Of a DNA stretch of 14,956 bases, positions 6,757 through 13,080 are shown piece after piece. The DNA is from Rhodoferax sp. (lineage in GTDB: Bacteria > Pseudomonadota > Gammaproteobacteria > Burkholderiales > Burkholderiaceae_C), in assembly GCA_023231075.1 (NCBI GenBank), contig JALNWC010000027.1, positions 1-14,956 of the forward strand, given 5' to 3'. Position 1 is the first letter of the stretch. Each line of letters opens with the position of its first letter. Below the pieces are notes generated by a model. It was not told the origin of the DNA. It was given only the letters and a program-made list of their open reading frames with translations, and made no database searches. The position numbers and the translations under genes are program-made.

Positions 6757-7722
6757 ATGAAACCGTTTGCATTTGTATTTCCGGGCCAGGGCTCGCAATC
6801 CGTGGGCATGCTCGATGCCTGGGCTGATCACCCGCAAGTACGCGAAGCCCTGCAAGAGGCCTCCGATGCTTTGAGCGAAGACATCGGTTTGTTGATCAAG
6901 GAAGGCCCCAAGGAAGCGCTGGCGCTGACCACCAACACCCAGCCCGTGATGCTGGTGGCCGGTGTCGCCGCCTACCGGGTCTGGATGGCTGAAGTGGGCG
7001 TGGCGCCGCAAGCGCTGGCGGGTCACTCGCTGGGCGAGTATTCGGCGCTGGTGGCGGCCGGCGTGCTCACGCTGGCGCAAGCGGCGCCGCTGGTGCGCTT
7101 TCGGGCCCAGGCGATGCAGGACGCCGTGCCGGTGGGCGTGGGCGCCATGGCCGCGATTCTGGGCTTGGACGCGGCCAGGGTCAGCGCCGCTTGCATGGAA
7201 GTCACGGCCTCTTTCGGGCTGGGTTCGGCTGAAGTGGTCGAAGCCGTCAATTTCAATGATCCCGGTCAGACCGTGATTGCCGGCTCCAAGGCGGCCGTCG
7301 AGCAGGCCTGCGTGGCGCTCAAAGCCCAGGGCGCCAAGCGCGCCTTGCCCTTGCCGGTATCGGCGCCGTTTCACTCCAGCCTGATGAAGCCGGCGGCACT
7401 CAAGCTCAAGGAAAAACTGCAGGCCACGGTCTTCGCGACACCCCGGATCGCTGTGGTCAACAACATTGACGTCGCTGTCGAGCAGGACGCCGACCGGATT
7501 CGTGATGCGTTGTATCGCCAGGCTTTTGGCCCGGTGCGCTGGGTCGAGTGTGTGCAGGCGCTGGGCGCGCGCGGTTTGCCCAACCTGGTCGAGTGCGGCC
7601 CCGGCAAGGTGCTGGCGGGCCTGACCAAGCGCATCAACGCCGAGATGCAGGGCCTGCCCTTGTTTGATCTGGCCAGCCTGACTGACGTCAAAACTTTTAT
7701 TCTGGATGCGCCAACAACATGA
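6757..7722 (+). CDS. fabD: FabD, malonyl-CoA:ACP transacylase
   Basis: A 321-residue transacylase that loads malonyl groups onto ACP. Clear motifs are FPGQGSQSVGM at 8-18, the nucleophile Ser91 in GHSLGEYSAL, the malonate-binding Arg116 in RFRAQAM, and His206 in APFHSSLM. The ATG at 6757 gives the conserved MKPFAFVFPGQGSQ start; a start at 6709 would add 16 unconserved residues. The 58-base gap after fabH is pyrimidine-rich (GTTTTCCTCATCTC) and has no Shine-Dalgarno. The stop overlaps the fabG start (ATGA at 7719-7722), which implies coupled translation of these two sequentially acting enzymes. Confidence 0.97.
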   Translation: MKPFAFVFPGQGSQSVGMLDAWADHPQVREALQEASDALSEDIGLLIKEGPKEALALTTNTQPVMLVAGVAAYRVWMAEVGVAPQALAGHSLGEYSALVAAGVLTLAQAAPLVRFRAQAMQDAVPVGVGAMAAILGLDAARVSAACMEVTASFGLGSAEVVEAVNFNDPGQTVIAGSKAAVEQACVALKAQGAKRALPLPVSAPFHSSLMKPAALKLKEKLQATVFATPRIAVVNNIDVAVEQDADRIRDALYRQAFGPVRWVECVQALGARGLPNLVECGPGKVLAGLTKRINAEMQGLPLFDLASLTDVKTFILDAPTT

Positions 7723-8468
7723 GCGAAATCAAATTTGAAGGCCAGGTGGCCCTGGTCACGGGCGCCTCGCGCGGCATTGGTGCGGCGATAGCGCTGGCGC
7801 TGGCCGAGCGCGGCCTCAAAGTCATCGGCACAGCGACCACTGACGAGGGCGCGGCCAAGATCAGCCAGACGCTGGCGGCTTATGCTGGCTGCACGGGCCG
7901 GGTGCTCGACGTCAACGATCCGGCCGGTGTGGATGCGCTGATCGACGGCATCGTCAAGGCGTACGGCGGGCTGCAGATTCTGGTGAACAACGCCGGCATC
8001 ACGCGCGACAACCTGGCCATGCGCATGAAGGACGACGAATGGGACGCGGTGCTCGACACCAACCTCAAGGCGGTCTTTCGCCTGAGCCGTGCGGTCATGC
8101 GCACCATGATGAAGCAACGTTATGGCCGCATCATCAGCATCACCTCGGTGGTGGGGGCTTCGGGCAACCCGGGGCAGGCCAACTATGCGGCTGCCAAGGC
8201 CGGTGTGGCCGGCATGACGCGTGCCCTGGCGCGTGAGCTGGGCTCGCGCAACATCACGGTCAACTGCATTGCCCCCGGTTTCATTGAAACCGACATGACG
8301 GCCAGTTTGGCCGACGAGCAGCAAAAAGCCTTGCTGAGCCAGATTCCCCTGGGCCATCTGGGCAAGCCCGCTGACATCGCCCATGCCGTGACGTATCTGG
8401 CGTCGCCGCAGGCGGCTTATGTGACAGGACAAGAATTGCACGTCAATGGTGGTATGTTCATGGCCTGA
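7719..8468 (+). CDS. fabG: FabG, 3-oxoacyl-ACP reductase
   Basis: A 249-residue short-chain dehydrogenase that reduces 3-oxoacyl-ACP with NADPH in the elongation cycle. The cofactor loop is TGASRGIGAAIA (14-25), the NNAGITRDNL segment follows at 90-99, and the catalytic residues are Ser143, Tyr156 and Lys160 (YAAAK). The C-terminus HVNGGMFMA is typical of FabG. The identification as FabG rather than another SDR rests on these motifs and on the position between fabD and acpP. The start codon overlaps the fabD stop by four bases, fixing it. Confidence 0.97.
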   Translation: MSEIKFEGQVALVTGASRGIGAAIALALAERGLKVIGTATTDEGAAKISQTLAAYAGCTGRVLDVNDPAGVDALIDGIVKAYGGLQILVNNAGITRDNLAMRMKDDEWDAVLDTNLKAVFRLSRAVMRTMMKQRYGRIISITSVVGASGNPGQANYAAAKAGVAGMTRALARELGSRNITVNCIAPGFIETDMTASLADEQQKALLSQIPLGHLGKPADIAHAVTYLASPQAAYVTGQELHVNGGMFMA

Positions 8469-8518
8469 AGGCCAAGCCGTCATTGATGTCAAAATAAAGC
8501 CGCGTTATCCGTACGGCG

Positions 8519-8555
8519 GCCGGGTTCAGAAGTCACTTCCAAGCCCGGCTAAAAT
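8519..8555 (+). promoter_or_regulatory. Candidate acpP promoter with abutting inverted repeat
   Basis: TAAAAT at 8550-8555 is a good -10 box, giving a start near 8562 and a leader of about 27 bases to acpP. The -35 region is poor (TTCAGA at 8525-8530 is 19 bases away). It is occupied instead by an inverted repeat, GCCGGG (8519-8524) against CCCGGC (8544-8549), with the inner palindrome GAAGTCACTTC between. The repeat could be an operator or, as RNA, a hairpin ending fabG messages, though no T tract follows. The rest of the 120-base fabG-acpP gap shows nothing else clear. Confidence 0.45.
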
Positions 8556-8588
8556 CACGGATCTTTTCACAACCCTCTGAGGGAACCC

Positions 8589-8828
8589 ATGAGCGATATT
8601 GAAGCACGCGTTAAAAAAATCATTGCCGAACAACTCGGTGTTGAAGAATCCCAAGTCACCAACGAAAAAGCCTTCGTGGCCGATCTGGGCGCAGATTCCC
8701 TGGACACCGTTGAACTCGTGATGGCACTGGAAGACGAGTTTGGCATTGAAATCCCGGACGAAGATGCTGAAAAAATCACCACGGTGCAAAATGCCGTCGA
8801 CTACGCTATGAACCACAAAAAAGCGTAA
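8589..8828 (+). CDS. acpP: Acyl carrier protein
   Basis: A 79-residue, strongly acidic protein with the helix I segment IEARVKKIIAEQLGV and the phosphopantetheine site DLGADSLDTVEL, where Ser37 is the attachment residue. Length and sequence are typical of bacterial AcpP. It carries the growing acyl chain in the cytosol and serves all the neighbouring fab enzymes. A clear Shine-Dalgarno (GAGGGA at 8580-8585) precedes ATG 8589. A candidate promoter lies directly upstream and a weak terminator-like hairpin downstream, which would permit the separate abundant acpP message seen in other bacteria. Confidence 0.98.
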   Translation: MSDIEARVKKIIAEQLGVEESQVTNEKAFVADLGADSLDTVELVMALEDEFGIEIPDEDAEKITTVQNAVDYAMNHKKA

Positions 8829-8924
8829 TCCTGATGGCTGGCGCCCCGAGAGGGTGTCGTCAAGGTCAGCATGACAGGCCGCTCATTGACAGCTGCCTGG
8901 GTGCTGGCAGTACCCAATTTTCAT

Positions 8925-8949
8925 CCCCCCCGTCCTGGGGTGGGGTTTT
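8925..8949 (+). terminator. Weak terminator or attenuator-like hairpin between acpP and fabF
   Basis: CCCC (8925-8928) and CC (8930-8931) can pair with GG (8939-8940) and GGGG (8942-8945), with one C-T mismatch and a 7-base loop, followed by TTTT (8946-8949). The stem is short and the T tract only four long, so partial termination is the most it suggests. A perfect TTGACA at 8886-8891 in the same gap could serve a fabF promoter, but the best -10 (TACCCA, 8911-8916) is 19 bases away. Confidence 0.35.
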
Positions 8950-8973
8950 ATCCGGACGAACCTCTGACTGCTT

Positions 8974-10227
8974 ATGAATATGCCCCGTCGTCGCGTTGTC
9001 GTTACCGGTTTGGGTTGTGTCAGTCCCGTGGGCAATACGGTGGACACGACCTGGGCCAATCTGTTGGCGGGTCAATCCGGTGTCGGTTTGATCAGCCACT
9101 TCGACGCCTCCACTTTCAGCTGCAAAATCGCCGCCGAGGTCAAGGGCTTCGACATCGAGTCCTACATGAGCGCCAAAGAGGCGCGCACCATGGACACCTT
9201 TATTCACTATGGCATTGCCGCGGCGGCCCAGGCTGTGGCTGACGCCGGCTTGCCCACCGGCGACGCGCTGAGTGAAGAGCTGGCCACGCGCATTGCCTGC
9301 GTGATTGGCTCCGGCATTGGTGGCCTGCCCATGATCGAGCACATGCACTCTGAGTACGTGCAGCGCGGCGCCCGGCGCATTTCGCCCTTTTTTGTGCCGT
9401 CCACCATCATCAACATGATCGCCGGTCACGTGTCGATCCGGTTTGGCTTCAAGGGCCCCAACCTGGCCATCGTGACCGCCTGCACCACGGGCCTGCATTG
9501 CATCGGCCAGGCCGGGCGCATGATCGAATATGGCGATGCCGATGTGGTCGTGGCGGGTGGTTCTGAAGCTGCGGTGTCACCCCTGGGTGTTGGCGGATTT
9601 GCCGCCATGCGCGCCCTGAGCACCCGCAACGACGACCCCGCCACTGCCTCGCGACCCTGGGACACCGACCGCGAGGGCTTTGTGCTGGGCGAGGGCGCAG
9701 GCGTCATGGTGCTCGAAGAGTACGAGCACGCCAAGGCACGCGGCGCCAGGATTTACGCCGAGCTGGCCGGTTTTGGCATGAGCGCCGATGCCGGCCACAT
9801 GACGGCGCCCAATATGGACGGTCCGCGCCGCGCCATCGTCAGCGCCCTGAATAATGCCGGCCTCAATGCCGACCAGGTGGACTATATCAATGCCCATGGC
9901 ACCTCGACGCCGCTGGGAGATGTCAATGAATCCAACGCCATCAAGGCGGCTCTGGGTCACCATGCCAAAAACGTGGTGGTCAACTCCACCAAGTCCATGA
10001 CGGGTCACTTGCTGGGTGGCGCTGGCGGGCTGGAATCGGTGGTCACGGTGCTGGCCTTGCACCACCAGAAGAGCCCGCCCACCACCAATATCTTCAACCA
10101 GGATCCCGAATGTGATCTGGACTACTGCGCCAACACCGCGCGTGACATGAAGATTGACGTGGCCGTTAAAAATAATTTTGGCTTTGGGGGCACCAACGGT
10201 TCCCTGGTTTTCAAACGGGCGCCCTGA
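8974..10227 (+). CDS. fabF: FabF, beta-ketoacyl-ACP synthase II
   Basis: A 417-residue condensing enzyme that elongates acyl-ACP with malonyl-ACP. The catalytic residues are Cys170 in VTACTTGLHCIG, His308 in NAHGTSTPLGD, Lys340, and His345 in KSMTGHLLGGAGG. The N-terminus RRRVVVTGLGCVSPVG and C-terminus NNFGFGGTNGSLVF are standard for KAS II. Either ATG 8974 or ATG 8980 may be used; no good Shine-Dalgarno precedes them. It is separated from acpP by 145 bases holding a weak hairpin. It is the last fab gene here, and the next gene starts only 25 bases after its stop. Confidence 0.97.
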   Translation: MNMPRRRVVVTGLGCVSPVGNTVDTTWANLLAGQSGVGLISHFDASTFSCKIAAEVKGFDIESYMSAKEARTMDTFIHYGIAAAAQAVADAGLPTGDALSEELATRIACVIGSGIGGLPMIEHMHSEYVQRGARRISPFFVPSTIINMIAGHVSIRFGFKGPNLAIVTACTTGLHCIGQAGRMIEYGDADVVVAGGSEAAVSPLGVGGFAAMRALSTRNDDPATASRPWDTDREGFVLGEGAGVMVLEEYEHAKARGARIYAELAGFGMSADAGHMTAPNMDGPRRAIVSALNNAGLNADQVDYINAHGTSTPLGDVNESNAIKAALGHHAKNVVVNSTKSMTGHLLGGAGGLESVVTVLALHHQKSPPTTNIFNQDPECDLDYCANTARDMKIDVAVKNNFGFGGTNGSLVFKRAP

Positions 10228-10252
10228 GGCTTCAGCTGCAGCGGTTACGACC

Positions 10253-10711
10253 ATGTACAACGCCCCAGCGGTGACTTATCCGGTGGGGCGTTCGCATTTT
10301 CAGATCAGCTTGACCCTGGCTGTGGTGCTGGCGGGCGCCGTTGCGCAAGGCGCCTGGTGGTTGTCGTCGCCGGCGCACGGGGCGGGCCATGGACTGGGCT
10401 GGGTGCTTTGCTTGGTTTTTGGCGCCTGGTCGGTGTGGCGCGGACGGCACCCACCCAAGGTGCAACTGGCTTGGGATGGCCGGGACTGGCGCTTGCAGGC
10501 CGCTGCCTTGAGTCCGCCGGTAAGGCCGCAGGTCATTCTTGATGTGCAGCACCACCTGCTGCTCTGTTTGCGCCCGGAGACAGGGTTTGCCGTGTGGGTC
10601 TGGCCGGCACAAGAGACGCAGCCCGAGCGCTGGCTGGCTTTGCGCCGCGCCCTGTTCCATCCTGCTTCGCATCCTGAATCCACCGGTTTGGCCGCGTCGC
10701 CCGAGGTCTGA
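10253..10711 (+). CDS. Small two-helix membrane protein, YgfX-like in architecture
   Basis: A 152-residue hypothetical protein. Two hydrophobic segments lie at about 17-37 and 46-63, joined by a short Gly/His-rich loop. A basic stretch (VWRGRHPPK) follows, then a soluble beta-type C-terminal half with WDGRDWRLQ, LLLCLRPETGFAVWVWP and RWLALRRALFHP. This pattern (two helices, then a W-rich domain ending in a W-x-LRR segment) resembles the YgfX/CptA family of inner-membrane proteins, but I rely on shape, not an alignment, so no symbol is given. It is squeezed between fabF (25-base gap) and rpoE (its TGA directly abuts the rpoE ATG), so it is probably cotranscribed with both. As I recall, YgfX/SdhE-type genes also neighbour algU in Pseudomonas. 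Confidence 0.75.
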   Translation: MYNAPAVTYPVGRSHFQISLTLAVVLAGAVAQGAWWLSSPAHGAGHGLGWVLCLVFGAWSVWRGRHPPKVQLAWDGRDWRLQAAALSPPVRPQVILDVQHHLLLCLRPETGFAVWVWPAQETQPERWLALRRALFHPASHPESTGLAASPEV

Positions 10712-11356
10712 ATGCCTGCTGACCAGAAACCCGTCACCGACACCACGCAGCCGCCCGGCGACAGCGATGCCCAGCTGGTGGAGCGGGCCGTTGCGGGTGA
10801 CCAGCGCGCCTTCGAGCTGCTGGTCATCAAGTATCGGCGCCGCATCGAGCGCCTGATCGGGCGCATGGTGCGCGACGTCAACCTGGTGGAAGACATTGCC
10901 CAGGAAACCTTTATTCGCGCTTACCGGGCGCTGCACCAGTTTCGTGGCGATGCGCAGTTTTACACCTGGCTTTACCGCATTGCCGTCAACACGGCCAAGC
11001 GCTTCTTGCTCAAGCTCAAGAATGATCCTGCTGTTTTTTATGGCGCTTTGCAGTCCAATGACGAAGACGATGAAACTTTTCAACGCAGAAGTGAACCAAG
11101 CACAGACGAGACACCCGAATCGGTGTTGGCGGCCAAGGAGATTGGTCAGGCGGTGCACGCGGCGCTGGAGGCTTTGCCTGATGACTTGAAACAGGCGCTG
11201 ACCCTGCGCGAGATTGAAGGTTTGAGTTACGAGGAAATCGCCGACCTCATGAATTGCCCCCTGGGCACCGTGCGCTCGCGCATTTTCAGGGCCCGTGAGG
11301 CGGTGTCCAACAAGGTGAAACCCATGCTGGAAAAGCAGACGGGCAAGCGGTGGTAA
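10712..11356 (+). CDS. rpoE: RNA polymerase sigma factor RpoE (AlgU/sigma-E, ECF family)
   Basis: A 214-residue ECF sigma factor. Region 2 covers about 30-100, with EDIAQETFIRAYRALHQFRG and FYTWLYRIAVNTAKRFL. Region 4 covers about 137-205, with ALPDDLKQALTLREIEGLSYEEIA and GTVRSRIFRAREA. An acidic linker (SNDEDDETF) lies between. It should direct transcription of envelope-stress genes and be held inactive by the anti-sigma factor encoded next. The ATG directly follows the stop of the upstream membrane-protein gene with no gap, so coupling is likely. The first 15 residues are longer than in E. coli RpoE (191 residues). I looked for the autoregulatory GGAACTT-type -35 upstream and found none in the preceding few hundred bases. 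Confidence 0.96.
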   Translation: MPADQKPVTDTTQPPGDSDAQLVERAVAGDQRAFELLVIKYRRRIERLIGRMVRDVNLVEDIAQETFIRAYRALHQFRGDAQFYTWLYRIAVNTAKRFLLKLKNDPAVFYGALQSNDEDDETFQRRSEPSTDETPESVLAAKEIGQAVHAALEALPDDLKQALTLREIEGLSYEEIADLMNCPLGTVRSRIFRAREAVSNKVKPMLEKQTGKRW

Positions 11357-11368
11357 TCAGCATTTTTT

Positions 11369-11385
11369 GGGCCCTGGCAGGGCCT
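11369..11385 (+). promoter_or_regulatory. GC-rich hairpin between rpoE and rseA
   Basis: GGCCCT (11370-11375) and AGGGCC (11379-11384) form a perfect six-base-pair stem over a 3-base loop, extended by a G-T pair. No T tract follows, so it is not an intrinsic terminator. In the message it could act as a processing or stability element that separates sigma and anti-sigma expression levels. Function is inference. Confidence 0.4.
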
Positions 11386-11407
11386 TACGACAGAGGCGGG
11401 GACAAGC

Positions 11408-12019
11408 ATGACAGACAGCTTGATTGAAAATAGTGAGTTGGTTTCGGCCTTGGTTGACGGTCAATTGCGCGACACCGAATTTGACCAGGCCCTGGCGCTG
11501 CTGGAACGCAGCGGCGAGGCCCGTCAGCGCTGGCACAGCTACCATGTGGTGGGCGATGCCATGCGCACCGGGCAAGCCGCCGCGAGCGCACATGATGACG
11601 AGTTTGTGCTGCGGTTGCGCGCCAGGCTGCAACAGGAGCCCGCGCCCTCGGCCTTGCGGACTGTGTCAGCTGCAAAAGTTCAGCTTGCTCCCCTGATGGC
11701 CAGTGCCAATGACCGCTGGTGGCGCCTGGTGGTCGGTTTGGCATCGGTCGCCCTGGTCACGGGGGTCGCATGGCAGGGCTTTCAGAGTCAGGCATTGCCG
11801 GGCGCCCAACTGGCCGTTGCGCCTCGCACGGTTCAATCGCCCCTGCCCCTGGCCCCGTCTGGCACACTGGCGGCGACCCCGGGGGCCGCGCCCGTCATGA
11901 TTCGTGATCCGCAAATTGATGTGTTTCTTGCGGCGCATCGCCAGTTTGGCGGCACCTCGGCCTTGCAAATGCCTACCGGATTTTTACGCAACGCCACCTT
12001 TGAAGAGGGTGCGCGTTGA
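11408..12019 (+). CDS. rseA: Sigma-E anti-sigma factor RseA/MucA
   Basis: A 203-residue single-pass membrane protein. The N-terminal cytoplasmic anti-sigma domain includes ENSELVSALVDGQLRDTEFDQALALL and RQRWHSYHVVGDAMR, the typical RseA/MucA sigma-binding helices. A transmembrane helix spans about 105-123 (WRLVVGLASVALVTGVAW), followed by a Pro/Ala-rich periplasmic tail. Such proteins sequester sigma-E at the inner membrane until DegS- and RseP-type proteases cut them. A Shine-Dalgarno-like GAGGCGGGGA sits just before ATG 11408. A 51-base gap containing a GC-rich hairpin separates it from rpoE. Its stop overlaps the rseB start by four bases. Confidence 0.93.
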   Translation: MTDSLIENSELVSALVDGQLRDTEFDQALALLERSGEARQRWHSYHVVGDAMRTGQAAASAHDDEFVLRLRARLQQEPAPSALRTVSAAKVQLAPLMASANDRWWRLVVGLASVALVTGVAWQGFQSQALPGAQLAVAPRTVQSPLPLAPSGTLAATPGAAPVMIRDPQIDVFLAAHRQFGGTSALQMPTGFLRNATFEEGAR

Positions 12020-13041
12020 GCCGGTTCGCTGTTTTTTTTCTGGGCCTGGTATGGGGCACCAGCTTGGTCTGGGCGCAAAGCGGGGCCGACCAGCCTTCCG
12101 CAAAAATCCAGCTGGCCAAGGCGGAAGAGGCGCCGATCAGCCGTTGGCTGATGCGCTTGCACGAAGCAGCCAGGCAACGGACTTATGTGGGCACCTTTGT
12201 CGTCACCGCGGGAGATACCTTGTCTTCATCGCGCATCTGGCATGTGTGTGACGGCCAGCAGCAAATGGAGCGCATCGATGCCCTGACCGGCGCGGCGCGC
12301 ACCACGTTTCGGCGCAACGATCAGGTCGTCACCTTCCTGCCCGAACGACGTCTGGTGATTTCTGAAACCCGTGAGTCGTTCGGCCTTTTCCCCAATTTGT
12401 TGAACCGGACCGATTCATCGATTGCCCGCTATTACGGACTGAAACCGCTTGGGCAGGAGCGCGTCGCAGGATGGGTGTCCGATGTCGTTCAGCTGGTGCC
12501 GGTCGATGCCTTGCGCTTTGGCTACAAGGTCTGGACCCATCGTGAATCCGGCGTGGTGGTCAAGTTGCAGACCCTCGACGCCACGATGGGTGTGCTGGAG
12601 CAGGCCGCCTTTTCCGAGTTGCAGTTCGGTGAGCCCGTCAGCAGGGCCAGTTTGGCAGCGTTGATGGACAACACGGAGGGGTTCAAGGTCCATAAACCTG
12701 AACTGATCAAGACCACGGCGGCGCAGGAAGGCTGGTTATTCAAGGGCCAGGTGGCCGGGTTCAAAGCCATGGCCTGCAACAAACGTGTGCACGCCAGTCC
12801 GTCCGACCCCGCGGCCAATACCTTGCAGTGGGTTTTTTCGGATGGTCTGGCCTCGGTGTCATTGTTCATTGAAAGCTTTGATGCCGCGCGCCACAGCAAA
12901 ATGGTGTCCCATGAGGCGGTGGCCATGGGGGCCACCCACATGCTGACGCGGCGCCTGGATGACTGGTGGATTACCGCCGTGGGCGAAGTGCCCGGGCAGA
13001 CGCTGGCATTTTTTGTTCAGGGTCTTGAAAGAGCAAGGTAA
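12016..13041 (+). CDS. rseB: Periplasmic sigma-E regulator RseB/MucB
   Basis: A 341-residue secreted regulator. The first 20 residues (MSRFAVFFLGLVWGTSLVWA) form a signal peptide with cleavage after VWA. The MucB/RseB N-terminal domain follows, with RTYVGTFVVTAGDTLSSSRIWH and EGFGLF-like segments, and the C-terminal domain ends in WWITAVGEVPGQTLAFFVQGL. RseB binds the periplasmic part of RseA, shields it from the site-1 protease, and is a sensor of lipoprotein-like domains or LPS. The start is a TTG at 12016, whose TTGA overlaps the rseA stop; a Shine-Dalgarno-like GAAGAGGGT precedes it at 12002-12010, and no ATG or GTG lies near in frame. Stoichiometry with RseA is thus likely set by coupled translation. 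Confidence 0.93.
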   Translation: MSRFAVFFLGLVWGTSLVWAQSGADQPSAKIQLAKAEEAPISRWLMRLHEAARQRTYVGTFVVTAGDTLSSSRIWHVCDGQQQMERIDALTGAARTTFRRNDQVVTFLPERRLVISETRESFGLFPNLLNRTDSSIARYYGLKPLGQERVAGWVSDVVQLVPVDALRFGYKVWTHRESGVVVKLQTLDATMGVLEQAAFSELQFGEPVSRASLAALMDNTEGFKVHKPELIKTTAAQEGWLFKGQVAGFKAMACNKRVHASPSDPAANTLQWVFSDGLASVSLFIESFDAARHSKMVSHEAVAMGATHMLTRRLDDWWITAVGEVPGQTLAFFVQGLERAR

Positions 13042-13080
13042 GTCTCCATTTCAATGTGTGTTTTATCAAAAAGGCTGAAG

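Noticed and set aside
5580..8492. Minus-strand frames of 351, 216 and 373 codons opposite fabH, fabD and fabG
   Set aside because: Antisense shadows of genes with all catalytic residues present.
8886..8916. fabF promoter with perfect TTGACA
   Set aside because: The only -10-like sequence (TACCCA) is weak and 19 bases away; recorded only as a note in the acpP-fabF hairpin entry.
8871..9242. Plus-strand 123-codon frame overlapping the fabF start
   Set aside because: Most of it is an out-of-frame reading of fabF, and the upstream part shows no coding character or ribosome-binding site.
10228..10712. Sigma-E autoregulatory promoter before rpoE
   Set aside because: No GGAACTT-like -35 with a suitable -10 was found by eye in the gap or in the membrane-protein gene.
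10232..11158. Minus-strand frame of 308 codons opposite the membrane-protein gene and rpoE
   Set aside because: It spans two well-supported genes in the other direction and has no recognisable domain.
11369..11385. Terminator after rpoE
   Set aside because: The hairpin has no T tract downstream on either strand; the T run lies upstream of it. Kept as a possible processing element only.
13054..13080. Upstream start of mucD at ATG 13054
   Set aside because: It would put MCVLSKRLK before a complete signal peptide and has no well-placed ribosome-binding site; ATG 13081 fits better.
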